64,000 bases of DNA, from assembly GCA_963728925.1 (NCBI GenBank), contig CAVSMB010000014.1, forward strand, positions 372,001 to 436,000, given 5' to 3'. The translations under genes were made by a program, and so were the position numbers. Below the pieces are notes generated by a model. It worked only from the letters and a program-made list of their open reading frames with translations, was not told where the DNA came from and ran no database searches. This document shows, piece after piece, positions 43,187 to 53,224 of the stretch; positions within the stretch are counted from its first letter, which is position 1; every line of letters begins with the position of its first letter. The DNA is from JBBPZA01 sp963728925. Lineage in GTDB: Bacteria > Actinomycetota > Thermoleophilia > Solirubrobacterales > Solirubrobacteraceae.

Positions 43187-45079
43187 ATGTTCGAGCCAGC
43201 CCGGCATCGCGGCGATGGTCAGGGGCGGCGGGTCGTCCCGGCGCCGAGGGCAGGCATGATCGCGGCGCTCGCGGGCGTCCTGGCCCTCGCCGTCTCCGGA
43301 CCGGCACGCGCGGCCGTGCCGTCCGGCAACCTGCTCGGCGGCGGTGCGGGAGCGGAGGAGGGCCCGGCGGCGGCAAATGCCGTCGACGTGCGGCCGCCGG
43401 GCGCGAGGTGGGTGTCGAGCCCCGGCTTCACGCAGGTCGCCTACGGGGCCGGGGCCTTCCCGTCCGCGGCGGTGAGCCTCTTCGTTGGCGGCGGCAACGC
43501 GTTCTTCGCCGGCGGGCCGGACGTCGGCTTCAGCACGGCCGATCGCGACGTCGACGTGTCGGCGGCGGCGCCGGAGATCGACGCGGGGCGCGTGCGCGCC
43601 GACCTCGGCGCGCTGCTCGGCGGCTACGCCGGCCAGAACGACGCGGCGACGGTGCGCGTCCAGTTCCTCGGCGCGAACCAGGGCGTGCTGGGCCTGCTGG
43701 CCGTCGGGCCGGTCACCGCGACCGACCGCGGCGGCCAGACCACGCTGCTGCAGCGGGCCGCGAGCGCGGCGGTGCCGCCCGGCACGCGCTCGCTCTTCGT
43801 CCGCGTGAGCGCCACGCGCGCCGGCGCCAGCGGGTACGACGACGGCTACGCCGACAACCTCAGCCTCAGCCTCGTCGCCGCCGGGTCATTGCCGCCGCCC
43901 GGCGGCGGTGGCGGCGGTGGCGGCGGGCGCCCCGTCATCGCGCCGGCCCCCGCGCCGGCGCCCCCGGCCCCCGAGACGACGATCACCGCGCGCCCGCCCG
44001 CGCTCTCGCCCGACCAGGTCGTACGCTTCTCGTTCAGCGGCACGGTGCCGGGCCAGCTCAACCCGTCGAGCGGGGCCAGCTTCGCCTGCCGGCTCGACGG
44101 CGGCGCCTTCCGGCCGTGCGTCTCGCCCTACACGACCGGGACGCTCGCGCTGGCGCAGCACACCTTCGAGGTGCGAGCGGTGAGCGCCGCCGGCGTGAGC
44201 GACCCCACGCCCGCGCGCTTCGCGTTCCGCGTCACCCAGCCGCGCGCCGAGGTCGACCGGCTCGTCTGCGCCATACGGCCGGTGGGCGCTTACCACGACC
44301 GCGGGACGCGCGACTGGGGCCCGTGCACCTTCCGCCCGATCGTCTGCCCGCGCGGCGCGAGCTGCCTGCTCGACCTCGCGGTCGACGAGCACGACGACTC
44401 CTACCTCTTCAACTACGACGTCCACCTGCAGCGCTACGAGCAGTACGCGCCGGGGAAGGCGGCCTACCGCGACCGGCTCTTCTGCTTCGCCCCGCCGCTC
44501 ACGACGCCGGTCAACCCCAAGATCGAGGTGCGCTTCGACCCGCGCCGCGGCGAGCGCAACAGCCACCACGCCTACCACCAGGACGGCGCCCTGGGCTTCG
44601 TCGACACCACCCGTGACGTGGTCGAGCGCTTCCGCTGCGAGGGCAGCGGCCACGCGCCAAAGCCGGGCGGGGACACCACGACCGGCGGCGGGCGCGAGGA
44701 CAACGCGAACCTCGCGTGCTGGATCACCGCCACGATCCAGCGCAACGTCCCGCAGCTCGGCGAGGCGCTGAGCGACAGCGCCCAGATCGGCCCGTCGATG
44801 CTCGTCGTCGCGCCGCAGCGCGGCAGCCTCACGGTCAAGGGCGCGATCGGCGGGCGCACCTCGAGCGCGGCGGCGCGACGGCGCAAGCCGGCGCTCGCCA
44901 CGGCGCGCGTGAGGGCGCGCGGCGCAGGCGCGCTTCGCGTCCCGCTGCGCCTCAACGCCGCCGCGCGGGCGCTCCGACGCCGGCGTTCGCTACGGCTGAC
45001 GCTGACGAGCACGTTCACGCCGGCCACCGGAGCCGCCCTGACGCGCATCACCACGCTGACCTTGCGGCGGCGCCGATGA
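43187..45079 (+). CDS. Large secreted protein A with jelly-roll-like N-domain
   Basis: 630 residues. A basic N-terminus and a signal peptide (MIAALAGVLALAVSGPARA; the internal ATG at 43257 could also be the start) precede a domain of about 190 residues starting AVPSGNLLGG...GAEEGPAA and ending YDDGYADNLSLSLVAAG, of the kind seen in carbohydrate-binding-like jelly rolls. A Gly/Pro linker follows, then an Ig-like repeat typical of actinobacterial surface proteins (SFACRLDGGAFRPCVSPY...QHTFEVRAVSAAG). A Cys-containing unknown domain (residues about 355-485) is next, and an Arg-rich beta tail ends the protein. It overlaps gene B by ATGA and shares its N-domain. Confidence 0.72.
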   Translation: MFEPARHRGDGQGRRVVPAPRAGMIAALAGVLALAVSGPARAAVPSGNLLGGGAGAEEGPAAANAVDVRPPGARWVSSPGFTQVAYGAGAFPSAAVSLFVGGGNAFFAGGPDVGFSTADRDVDVSAAAPEIDAGRVRADLGALLGGYAGQNDAATVRVQFLGANQGVLGLLAVGPVTATDRGGQTTLLQRAASAAVPPGTRSLFVRVSATRAGASGYDDGYADNLSLSLVAAGSLPPPGGGGGGGGGRPVIAPAPAPAPPAPETTITARPPALSPDQVVRFSFSGTVPGQLNPSSGASFACRLDGGAFRPCVSPYTTGTLALAQHTFEVRAVSAAGVSDPTPARFAFRVTQPRAEVDRLVCAIRPVGAYHDRGTRDWGPCTFRPIVCPRGASCLLDLAVDEHDDSYLFNYDVHLQRYEQYAPGKAAYRDRLFCFAPPLTTPVNPKIEVRFDPRRGERNSHHAYHQDGALGFVDTTRDVVERFRCEGSGHAPKPGGDTTTGGGREDNANLACWITATIQRNVPQLGEALSDSAQIGPSMLVVAPQRGSLTVKGAIGGRTSSAAARRRKPALATARVRARGAGALRVPLRLNAAARALRRRRSLRLTLTSTFTPATGAALTRITTLTLRRRR

Positions 45080-48000
45080 GGTCGGCGCTCGCCACGTTGT
45101 CAGTCGCCGTCGCGCTGGTCGCCGCGGCGCCGGCCTCCGCGGCCGTTCCCTCCGGCAACCTGCTCCGGGACCCCGGCGCCGAGGAGGGCGAGCTGGCGGT
45201 GAACACGACCGACGTCAGCCCGCCGCCCGCACCGTGGATCACCGGCCGCGCCGCGAGCTTCACCCAGGTCGCCTACGGCAGCCCCGGCTTCCCGGCGAGC
45301 CCCGGCAGTGGCGGCAACGGCTTCTTCGCCGGCGGCCCACAGGCGGCGGCAACTGAGTCCGCGGTCCAGTTCGTCGACGTATCGGGTGTGGCCGCCGAGA
45401 TCGACGCGGGCCGGGTGACCGCGACGCTCGCTGCGCTGCTCGGCGGCTTTGAGGCGCAGGACGACGCCGCGCGGGTCACGGCGACCTTCGCGAGCGCGCT
45501 CGCGCCTCTCGGCAGCGTGGTCGTCGGGCCCGTCACTGCGGCGGACCGCAACGATGCGACGACGCTCCTCCCTCGCTCGGCGAGCGCCGCGGTGCCCGCC
45601 GGCACCAGGACGATCTCCGTGCGCATCGACGCGACGATGGCGGCCGGTCCGTACAACGATGGCTACGCGGACAACCCGAGCCTGACCCTCGCCGCTGCGG
45701 GGACGCCTCCGCCGCCGGGCGGCCCCGCAGGCGGAGGAGCCAAGGGACCCGGCGCGATCGAGCGCGCGCGGGCGACGGGCATCGTCGCATCCTCCAGCCT
45801 CGTCGCCCACCGGCTGACGCGCCTGACGGCGCAGACCACCGGCCCAGTCCGCAGCCACGCGTGGGACCTGACCGGCGACGGCACGAGCGACGTGACCTGT
45901 GGCTCGCTCGCGAGCGTCAGCTTCCGCCCCCAGGTCGCCGGAACGGTCAAGACGAGCCTGACCGTCGGCGACGGCCTCCCCCCGCCCCCTCGCTGCAGAA
46001 GGTCGAGCAGGTCGCACCCGGACCGTCGCCGAAGTTCGCCAAGGAGAAGCTCCCGCCGATGTACACCTGCGAGGGCGAGCCCGTCGGATCCAACCGGCAG
46101 ACCGCGGTCGAGTGCTCGCGCGTCGCGCACCTCGCGTTCCTGGAGATCAGCGGGTGCCTCGCGCGGCTGACCTCGCTCAACCAGCTCAAACCGCGCGGAC
46201 CGCGAGGCCCTGATCGCCTACGTGTACGCGCACCTGCCCGGCGCGATCCGCCGCGCGCTGCCGTCCGACGTGAATGACGCGAAGGTGCGTGCCGACGTCA
46301 CGGCGTACCTCAACGAGACCGACGCCTACGTCACGCCCTTCGCGACGATCAACGGCGTCTCGCTCGACGCCAAGGGCAGCTCCAAGGTCGTCGTCTACCC
46401 GCAGATCGACGCGGTGCTGAGCTCGAACGCGTCGTTCTCGGCCGCGGGCATCAAGCTGGGCGCGCGCAAGGGCTTCCTCCTCGACACGAGCATCGTCAAC
46501 GGCTCGCGCATCCCGCTGGGCTCCTTCCCGCGAACCGGCGGGCGCAGCCAGCTCGGCGGCTTCGCCCTCGGCGGCGACGTGGGCGTGACGCTGATCCCCG
46601 GCGGGGCGCAGCTCGGCGTGCACCGGCGCCTCGCCGAGTCGCTCTCGCTGCTCGGCGTGCCCGCCCTGGCCGACGCGCAGGTGAGGGTGACGCCGAGCGG
46701 CTCGCCCGTCCTCGACGGGCTTCGCGTCGGTCCGTTCGACGCGACCCTCGGCGGCGTCGGCGGCCTGGGCCTGCAGGACCTCACGCTCACCTACACCGGG
46801 GCACAGAACGAGTGGCGCGGGACGGGGCGCGCGTGCCTGGGCTTCGACCTTCCCTGCCTGGACGTCGGCCCGGCCACCGGCGGGCGCATCGTCTTCCGCG
46901 ACGGTGCCTTCGAGGAGGCGCGCGCCTCGATCGTCTTCCCGGTGCCGATCACGATCGGGCCGGGCGTCGACCTGCGCCGGATCGGCTTCGGCGTCGCCCT
47001 CGATCCGACGCGCCTGATCGGGAGCGTCGGCCTGCGCGCCGTCGGGATCCTGAACATCGACGGCGGGTCGGTGCTCGCCTTCGGCAACCCGATCACGCCC
47101 TACGTCCTCGACCGCGACGACGTGAAGGGGTTCCCTCCGAGCTTCTACGGCCGCCGCTTCTCCAGCGCCGTGCTGGCAGCCGGCGCCGACGTGTCGCTCG
47201 CCCTGCCCGGGCCGGTCCCCGACCTCAAGCTCGCGAGCGGCTACTTCCTCTACAGCTTCCCGCGCTACGTCGCGCTCGGCGGCGGGGTCGACGAGGACTT
47301 CCTTGGCGTCGTCCACATCGGTGGCGGGATCGACGGCGAGCTCAACACCGCGACCGGGCGCTTCAGCGTCGCCGGGCACGCCCAGGTGTGCGTCGCCGAT
47401 GTCGTGTGCGGGGGCGCGCTCGCGGCGGTGTCGAGCGGCGGCGCCGGGGGCTGCGTCGACCTCGGCGCGGTGTCGGTCGGCGGCGGCGTGCAGTGGCCCG
47501 ACCGCGTGTTCATCTGGCCGCTGGACGGCTGCAAGTGGACGCGCTTCACCGCCGACAACGTGTTCTCGGCCCAGGCGCGCGCCGCGGCCGGCCGGCGCGC
47601 CTACGTCGTGACGGTCAAGCGCGGAGAGTCGAGTCGAGCTATCCGCCTCGACGGGCCTTCGGGCGCGCCCGCGGTTCGGGTCACCGGGCCCGGCGGCGTG
47701 AGCGTCACAAGCAGCGATGGGGCCGGTGTCCGCTATCGCGGTGCGATCCGTGTCGTCCGCTCGTTGCGGGAGAGGCTGACCGTCGTCGGCCTCCAGGATC
47801 CGCCGCCCGGCACCTACACGATCGAGCCGCTCGCGGGCTCAACGTTCGCGCGGGTGTTCACCGCGCGCGACGCTGCCCCTGCGAAGGTCTCCGCGAAGGT
47901 CCAGGGCGGCGGCGCGACTCGCACGCTTCGCTACGACGTCCGCCGTCGCCCCGACCAGCGCGTCGAGTTCTGGGAGCTCGGGCCGGGCGGCGGCAAGCTG

Positions 48001-48450
48001 ATCGGCGCCGTGACGGGCGGCGGCGCCGGGCGCCTGCGCTTCCCGCCCTCGCCGGGCGTCGGCTCGCGACGCGTCCAGGCGCGTGTCTCGCTCAGCGAGA
48101 TCCCGGCCGAGCGCCTGACCGTCGCGCGCTTCGCGCCGCCCTCGCCGGTGCTCGCGCGCATCGGCGGGCTCGCGCTGCGGCGCAAGGGAAAGACGCTGCG
48201 GGCGACTTGGCGGGCGGTTCCGGGCGCGACGGGCTACGACGTGCTCGTCGCACGGCGTGACGGCGGGCAGCGGCTCGCGCACGCCCGCCGTGCGGCGCTG
48301 AGCGTCAAGGTGCCGGCGACCTCCGGCGGCACGATCAGGGTCACCCCGACCGCTTCGCTGCGCACGGGCAAGCCGGCCTCAGCCTCCTTCGTCGCCCTCC
48401 GCAAGCGCAACACGCGCTTCGACGCCCTGCCAAAGCTCCGGCGGCGATGA
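45076..48450 (+). pseudogene. Large secreted protein B, two frame breaks
   Basis: About 1,120 codons. A signal peptide (LSVAVALVAAAPASA) and an N-domain near-identical in plan to gene A (VPSGNLLRDPGAEEG...YNDGYADNPSLTLAAAG) are followed by a break near 45975-45995 in a run of Cs, then SLQKVEQVAPGPSPKF and YTCEGEPVGSN. A second break is at 46185-46190, where one extra A interrupts LNQLNRADREAL. The remainder, to 48450, is a beta-rich solenoid-like region (ITPYVLDRDDVKGFPPSFYGRRF, FLYSFPRYVALGGGVDEDFLG) ending FDALPKLRRR. Both breaks are in homopolymers, so error or slippage is possible. Its C-terminal two thirds are paralogous to gene C at 53902. Confidence 0.7.
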
Positions 48451-49605
48451 CTGTCGCGGCGCTGCTCCTCGTTGCCCGGCTGGTCCTCGCGGTCGTTCTC
48501 GCGTTCGCCGCGGTGGCGAAGCTCATCGATCGAGACGGCTTCCGCGACACGCTCGCAGACCTGCGCGTCCCGCGCCCGCTTGTCGCGCCGGCCGCGATCG
48601 GCCTCCCTGTGCTCGAGCTCGTGCTCGCGATAGGACTGCTGCCGGCCCGGGCGGCGGGCGCTGCGGCAGCCCTCGCCGCGGCGCTCCTCGCCGTCTTCGC
48701 CGTGGCGCTCGGGATCGCCGTCGCGCGACCGGAGCCCGTCGCGTGCCGCTGCTTCGGCGCGCTGAGCCACGCGCTCGTCGGGCGCGCGACGGTCGCCCGC
48801 ACCGTCGCGCTCGCCGCGCTCGCCGCCTCGGTGGCCGTCGCGGGCCCGGCCCATCCAACCATCAGTGCGGTGGCGTGGGTCGGCGGGCTGCGGACCGGCG
48901 AGGCCGTTGCGCTCGCGGGCGTGCTCGTCCTCGCGCTCGTCGCGTTCGCGCAGGCCGCGCTCTCGTGGCAGCTGCTGGCCCGGAACGGCCGCCTCGCGCG
49001 GCGGCTGGAGGAGCTGGAGTCCGCCGCCGGGGCGCCGCGCGAGGACCTCGCCGCTCGCCTCGTCCCCGGGGCGCCGGCGGTCGGCGACCCGGCGCCCGAC
49101 GTCGCTCTCGTCGACCTCGCCGGGGCGCGGCTGCGGATCGCGGCGCTGCTCGACGGCGACCGCGGGCTGGCGCTCGTGTTCACCGATCCCGCCTGCTCGG
49201 CGTGCGAACAGGTCCTCGACGACGTGGCCCGTGGGCGACGGGCCTCCGGCGCGGCCGTCGTGCTCGTCGGCGGCGGCGGCCCGGTCGCCACCGCGGCGAA
49301 GGCGCAACGCCACGGCATCGACGGCGTGCTGCTCGACCATGACGGCTCAGCCTCGCTCGCACTCGGAGTCGCCGGGGTGCCGGGCGCGGTGCTCATCGAC
49401 TGGGCGGGGCGGATCGGGTGTGAGCCGGCACTCGGTCCTGCACGCTCCTGGAGGCCTTCGACCGCGGCGGCGATGCCTACGAGGTGCTCGAGAGCGCGCT
49501 GCGGCGACCGTTGTCCCCCACGACGTCGCCCAGGTCACCGCCGCGAGCCACACCCTCAGGGTGGCCAGCGCCGCGTTCAAGCCCGGGTGGAGGAGACTCG
49601 GATGA
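48447..49605 (+). CDS. MauE/DoxX-like membrane protein fused to a thioredoxin-fold (redoxin) domain
   Basis: The first 330 codons are clean. Four TM helices of the MauE/DoxX type (residues 1-165; LIDRDGFRDTLADLRVPRPLVAPAAI, and the MauE-like C-x-C-F-G in VACRCFGAL) are followed by a redoxin with GDPAPDVALVDLAGARLRIAALL, the redox pair CSAC in FTDPACSACEQVL, and GVAGVPGAVLIDWAGR. In MauE the role is disulfide formation in secreted Cys-rich subunits. From about 49435 the protein continues in other frames (EAFDRGGDAYEVLE, then VVPHDVAQVTAASHTLRVASAAF), so the last 50 codons carry two frame breaks. It overlaps genes B and the next gene by ATGA. Confidence 0.72.
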
Positions 49606-50106
49606 GCCACTGGGTCGACATCCTCGCCGCGGCGCCGCTCGCCGGGCTCGCCGAACGAGCCGCCGCCTCCCCGTCCGCCCGCGCGGCCGACGCCTGCGAC
49701 GCCTGCCACGCGAGCGTGAAAGGCGCCTTCGTCAAGGCCGAGACGACGTTGCGTCAAGCTCTGGCTGCCCGGGCTGGTCTTCGCTCCGGCGCTGCTCCTG
49801 GGCACGTCGTGCACGCTGGGCGTCTCCGCCGTCTCGCCGGCCGACAAGCTCGACTGCTACGCGAGCGACGCGTGCTCCGGCCGACCGGGCGGCGGAGGAG
49901 GAGGGGGCGGCGGCTCGTCGCCCCCGCCCTCTCCTCCCCCGTCCGGCTGCCCGGACGGATGGGGGCAGTGCCCCGGCCCGGCCGACAAGCCGCCGAACTG
50001 CCTGCCGCCGGGCTACACCTGCTGCGGCGCCGGCGGCCAGTGCCCGCCCAACTACAACTGCTGCTCGTCGGGCGCCGCTTCGTTGTGCAGCTCGAAGCGC
50101 TGCTAG
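49602..50106 (+). pseudogene. Small exported cysteine-rich protein, frame-broken
   Basis: The start frame (ATG 49602) reads SHWVDILAAAPLAGLAERAAAS and ACDACHASVKGAFVKAETTL. Another frame resumes near 49750 with LWLPGLVFAPALLLGTSCTLGVSAVSPADKLDCYASDACSG, a Gly/Pro-rich stretch and a cysteine-dense end (CPDGWGQC, NCLPPGYTCC, GGQCPPNYNCC, LCSSKRC). If joined it would be a Trp/His-led exported protein with about 16 cysteines, a natural substrate for the MauE/redoxin protein with which it overlaps by ATGA. Family not recognised; the pattern resembles Tat-exported Cys-rich proteins of Thermoleophilia. Its stop overlaps the stop of the opposite methyltransferase gene. Confidence 0.55.
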
Positions 50107-50945
50107 GGCCGCCGCGCCAGGTAGATCTCGTCCTCCGGGTTGAGACCATGTCGCAGACGGACGGCCGGGGGCAGGCCCTCGACGTAGCGGGCGACCTGCG
50201 TCCGGAAGCCCGCCTGGTCGAGGCGCTCGGGGAGGTCGCGGCCGTAGAGGCGCACATGGTCGGCCTGGCGGTAGGCCGCCTCGCGCGCGGCGGGCTCGGT
50301 GATGGTTGGGTCCTCGAACGTGTGCTCGTTCCCTCGCTCGACCGGGACCATCACGAGCGCGAGCCCACCGCGGCGCAGAACGCGCCGCATCTCGCGCATC
50401 GCCAGACGGTCGTCTTCGACGTGCTCGAGCACGTGGCTGCAGACGATCGCGCCGAACGACTCGTCCGGGTAGGGCAGGTCGGCGATGTCCACGCGGTCCA
50501 TCGCTCGCGCGGGGTCGAGGTCGGCGCTGACGTAGCGTCCCGGAACGAGCGAGCGGATCCGGTCGTCGAGCACAGGCTCGGGCGCGAAGTGCAGCAGCGG
50601 CCCAGCGTCCGACAGGAGGCGCGGATGCTCGCGGAGGAACAGCCAGAGGGCGCGGTGGCGCTCTTCGCTGAGGCATCTCGGGCACACGGCGTCCGGCCGG
50701 TTCCACGCCGGCCTGAAGTACCGCAGGCCGCTGCCGCACACCGGGCAGCGCACCTTCCTCCCTAGGTACAGGAGAGCGCGGTAGCGCGCGGCCAGGTCGT
50801 CTCCGGCGGCGCCCGGCGCCAGCCGTTCGAGCAGCGCGGTGCCGATCCAGTCGGCCTCGCCCACGAATGCGCGCAGGGGATCGCGACGCAACGCGCGCGC
50901 GCGCCGGGCGATCGCGGAGCGGGGAGCGTGGCCGGCGATGCCCAT
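50103..50945 (-). CDS. Zinc-ribbon-containing SAM-dependent methyltransferase
   Basis: 280 residues. The N-terminal helical part (SAIARRARALRRDPLRAFVGEADWIG) is followed by two CxxC pairs (KVRCPVCGSGLRYFRP and DAVCPRCLSEERHR) making a zinc ribbon. A methyltransferase core follows with LHFAPEPVLDDRIRS, YVSADLDPARAMDRVDIADLPYPDESFGAIVCSHVLEHVEDD and LRRGGLALVMVPV. This architecture occurs in methyltransferases of surface-glycan or natural-product clusters; the acceptor is unknown. ATG 50945 has TAGGTT 7 nt upstream and no ribosome site. Confidence 0.82.
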   Translation of the reverse strand: MGIAGHAPRSAIARRARALRRDPLRAFVGEADWIGTALLERLAPGAAGDDLAARYRALLYLGRKVRCPVCGSGLRYFRPAWNRPDAVCPRCLSEERHRALWLFLREHPRLLSDAGPLLHFAPEPVLDDRIRSLVPGRYVSADLDPARAMDRVDIADLPYPDESFGAIVCSHVLEHVEDDRLAMREMRRVLRRGGLALVMVPVERGNEHTFEDPTITEPAAREAAYRQADHVRLYGRDLPERLDQAGFRTQVARYVEGLPPAVRLRHGLNPEDEIYLARRP

Positions 50946-50952
50946 CGGCGGA

Positions 50953-50958
50953 AACCTA
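50953..50958 (-). promoter_or_regulatory. Leaderless-type -10 (TAGGTT) for the zinc-ribbon methyltransferase
   Basis: On the minus strand TAGGTT ends 7 nt before the ATG at 50945. Confidence 0.55.
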
Positions 50959-51016
50959 GGGCGTCGCGGCGACGGCGGGAGGGCGACTCGGCGAGCCGCC
51001 CTCCCGGCCGCTGGTC

Positions 51017-51652
51017 TCAGAGGTCCTGCAGCACCTGGGCGGCGGTGAAGCACTGGCCCGAGGGCGTGTTGCGGCCGTCCTGGCGGATGATGCCCCGGAC
51101 CGTCACGGAGCCGGCAGTGCTCTGCATGACGACCTCGAACGCGTTGGAGCCGGTGATCACGGTGTTCGCAATCGTGCCGCTGGCCACCGAGGACACGGTG
51201 GCCAGGCTCCCCGCGACGAAGCGCGCGTAGTTGACGCCCGTAGCCGACTGATTGGTGAAGGTGAGCGTCTGGCTCGGGTCCTCCTTGTTGGCGGCCCCGT
51301 TTTGGTCGCGGCAGGTGCTCGTGATCGTCCCGAAGCCCGGGATCACGGCCAGCGTGTTGGCCGCGCCCGTCGCGTTGTCGGTCACGGCCTGGGCGCGGGC
51401 GAAGGTGCTCAGCAGGCCCTCTCCGCGAACGACGTTGGCGACGAACTTGTCGGGCAGGCGGCCGGAGTTCCGGCCTCCGGCCTGAACGGCGACGAGCTTG
51501 CCGCGGGCGCCCTTGAGCGACGAGCTGGCGCCCACCGCGCTGAAGCCGTCGACCGAGGTCGCGCGAACGGCCGCGTAGGCGCCGCCCGAGAGGGCGAGGC
51601 ACAGGGCGATGAACGCGACGACCATCGCGGGCGAGGGCAGCTTGGCTCTCAT
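51017..51652 (-). CDS. Secreted protein of the SPA[ML]VVA-signal family
   Basis: 211 residues. The start RAKLPSPAMVVAFIALCLALSGGAYAA is a signal peptide found on many exported proteins of Thermoleophilia. The mature part is a beta-rich protein (VRATSVDGFSAVGASSSLKGARGKLVAV..., FGTITSTCRDQNGAANKEDPSQTLTFTNQS, ITGSNAFEVVMQSTAGSVTVRGIIRQDGRN) with two cysteines far apart. No function is known. AGGGAGGA precedes the ATG. It is divergent from radA. Confidence 0.78.
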   Translation of the reverse strand: MRAKLPSPAMVVAFIALCLALSGGAYAAVRATSVDGFSAVGASSSLKGARGKLVAVQAGGRNSGRLPDKFVANVVRGEGLLSTFARAQAVTDNATGAANTLAVIPGFGTITSTCRDQNGAANKEDPSQTLTFTNQSATGVNYARFVAGSLATVSSVASGTIANTVITGSNAFEVVMQSTAGSVTVRGIIRQDGRNTPSGQCFTAAQVLQDL

Positions 51653-51814
51653 GAGTGATCCTCCCTTGTCGTTGCTCCCGACCGACCGGCCGGCCCGGTC
51701 GGGACCGCCACGACGCGACGTACTCCGCGGCGGCTCCCGCCCTCCTCAACTCAGAGGGTGGGGGAAAGTCGCGGCGGCCGTGGCGGCTGGGGCGAAGCCG
51801 TCGGCCCCGGCCCC

Positions 51815-51820
51815 TAGGCT
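51815..51820 (+). promoter_or_regulatory. Leaderless-type -10 (TAGGCT) for radA
   Basis: TAGGCT ends 6 nt before ATG 51827. A second, out-of-frame ATG (51823) lies between. Confidence 0.55.
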
Positions 51821-51826
51821 CGATGG

Positions 51827-53224
51827 ATGCCCCGGCCCTCGAGCGTCCACGTCTGCACCGCCTGCGGCCACGAGGAGGCCAAGTGGCACGGGCAGTGCCC
51901 GGGCTGCGGAGGCTGGAACACGCTCGAGGAGGCTGCAGCCCCGCGGGTCGCGGCCGTCCGCGCCGGCGCCGGCGGCGCTCACCGCGGGGCGCGCGCGGCG
52001 ACGCCCCGCGCACTCGGGTCGGTCCGTGCCGAGGCCGTGGCGCGGCTGCGCACGGGCATCGGGGAGCTCGACCGGCTGCTCGGCGGCGGGGTGGTTCCCG
52101 GCTCGCTCGTGCTGCTCGGCGGCTCTCCGGGAATCGGCAAGTCGACCCTGACCACGATGGCCCTCGCGCACCTCGCCGAGGCGGGCCACGGCGTGCTCTA
52201 CGTCTCCGCCGAGGAGTCCGCCGAGCAGGTCAGGCTTCGCGCCGAGCGGCTCGGTCCGGGCGCCCTTCGCATCCCCGTCATCGCCGAGACCGACCTGGAC
52301 ACCGTGCTCGCCACGCTGGAGCGCGAGCGCCCCGCGGTGTGCGTGGTCGACTCCGTCCAGACCCTGCACAGCCCCGCGCTCACCGGTTCGCCCGGAACGG
52401 TCGGGCAGGTGCGCGCGGCGGCCGGCGAGCTCATGCGCACGGCCAAGGCCAACGGGATCGCCGTGCTGCTCGTCGGGCACGTCACCAAGGACGGCGCGCT
52501 GGCCGGGCCGCGCGTCCTCGAGCACCTGGTCGACTGCGTGCTGCAGTTCGAGGGCGAGCGCGAGCGCACGTACCGCACGCTGCGTGCCCAGAAGAACCGC
52601 TTCGGGTCGACCAACGACGTCGCGGTCTTCGACATGCGCGACAGCGGCCTCGTGGAGGTGGTCGACGCGTCGGCGCGCTTCGTCGAGGAGGCGACCGGCG
52701 CGCCCGGCAGCGTCGTGCTCGTCGCCATGGAGGGGTCGCGGCCCCTGCTCGTGGAGGTCCAGGCGCTGGTGTCGGCGTCCGAGCTCGAGCCGCCGCGCCG
52801 CGTGGCGAGCGGTTTCGACCGCAACCGCCTGGCGCTCGTGCTCGCCGTCCTCGCCCGCCACGGCGGGGTGCGCGGACTCGGCGGAGCAGACGTGTTCGTC
52901 AACGTCGTCGGCGGCGTGCGGGTCGACGAGCCGGGCGCGGACCTCGCGGTGGCGCTCGCGGTGGCCGGCGCCGCCCGCGGGCTGCGCGCCGAGCGCCACG
53001 GGGAAGAGGGTGACGACCTCGCTGCGATGGCCTGCTTCGGCGAGCTCGGCCTCACCGGAGAGCTGCGGACCGTCGCGCACGCCGACCGGCGTCTGGCCGA
53101 GGCGCGGCGCTTCGGCCTCGAAAAGGTCGTTGCGCCCAGGGGCAGCGGGGCCGGCGCAGACGCCGCGACGATCCGCGAGGCGCTCACCCTCGCCCGGGCG
53201 AGGGCTCCTCGGCGCGCGGCCTAG
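51827..53224 (+). CDS. radA: DNA repair protein RadA (Sms)
   Basis: 465 residues, RecA-like branch-migration helicase. Seen: the N-terminal zinc finger (CTACG and CPGCGGWN), LDRLLGGGVVPGSLVLLGGSPGIGKSTL (Walker A), VDSVQTLHSP (Walker B), the RadA-specific KNRFG motif in LRAQKNRFGS, and the Lon-like C-terminal domain (GADVFVNVVGGVRVDEPGADLAVALAVAGAARG...GELGLTGELRTV). Intact, although it lies inside the damaged accessory region. Its normal neighbour disA is 2.6 kb downstream, beyond two broken genes. Confidence 0.95.
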   Translation: MPRPSSVHVCTACGHEEAKWHGQCPGCGGWNTLEEAAAPRVAAVRAGAGGAHRGARAATPRALGSVRAEAVARLRTGIGELDRLLGGGVVPGSLVLLGGSPGIGKSTLTTMALAHLAEAGHGVLYVSAEESAEQVRLRAERLGPGALRIPVIAETDLDTVLATLERERPAVCVVDSVQTLHSPALTGSPGTVGQVRAAAGELMRTAKANGIAVLLVGHVTKDGALAGPRVLEHLVDCVLQFEGERERTYRTLRAQKNRFGSTNDVAVFDMRDSGLVEVVDASARFVEEATGAPGSVVLVAMEGSRPLLVEVQALVSASELEPPRRVASGFDRNRLALVLAVLARHGGVRGLGGADVFVNVVGGVRVDEPGADLAVALAVAGAARGLRAERHGEEGDDLAAMACFGELGLTGELRTVAHADRRLAEARRFGLEKVVAPRGSGAGADAATIREALTLARARAPRRAA

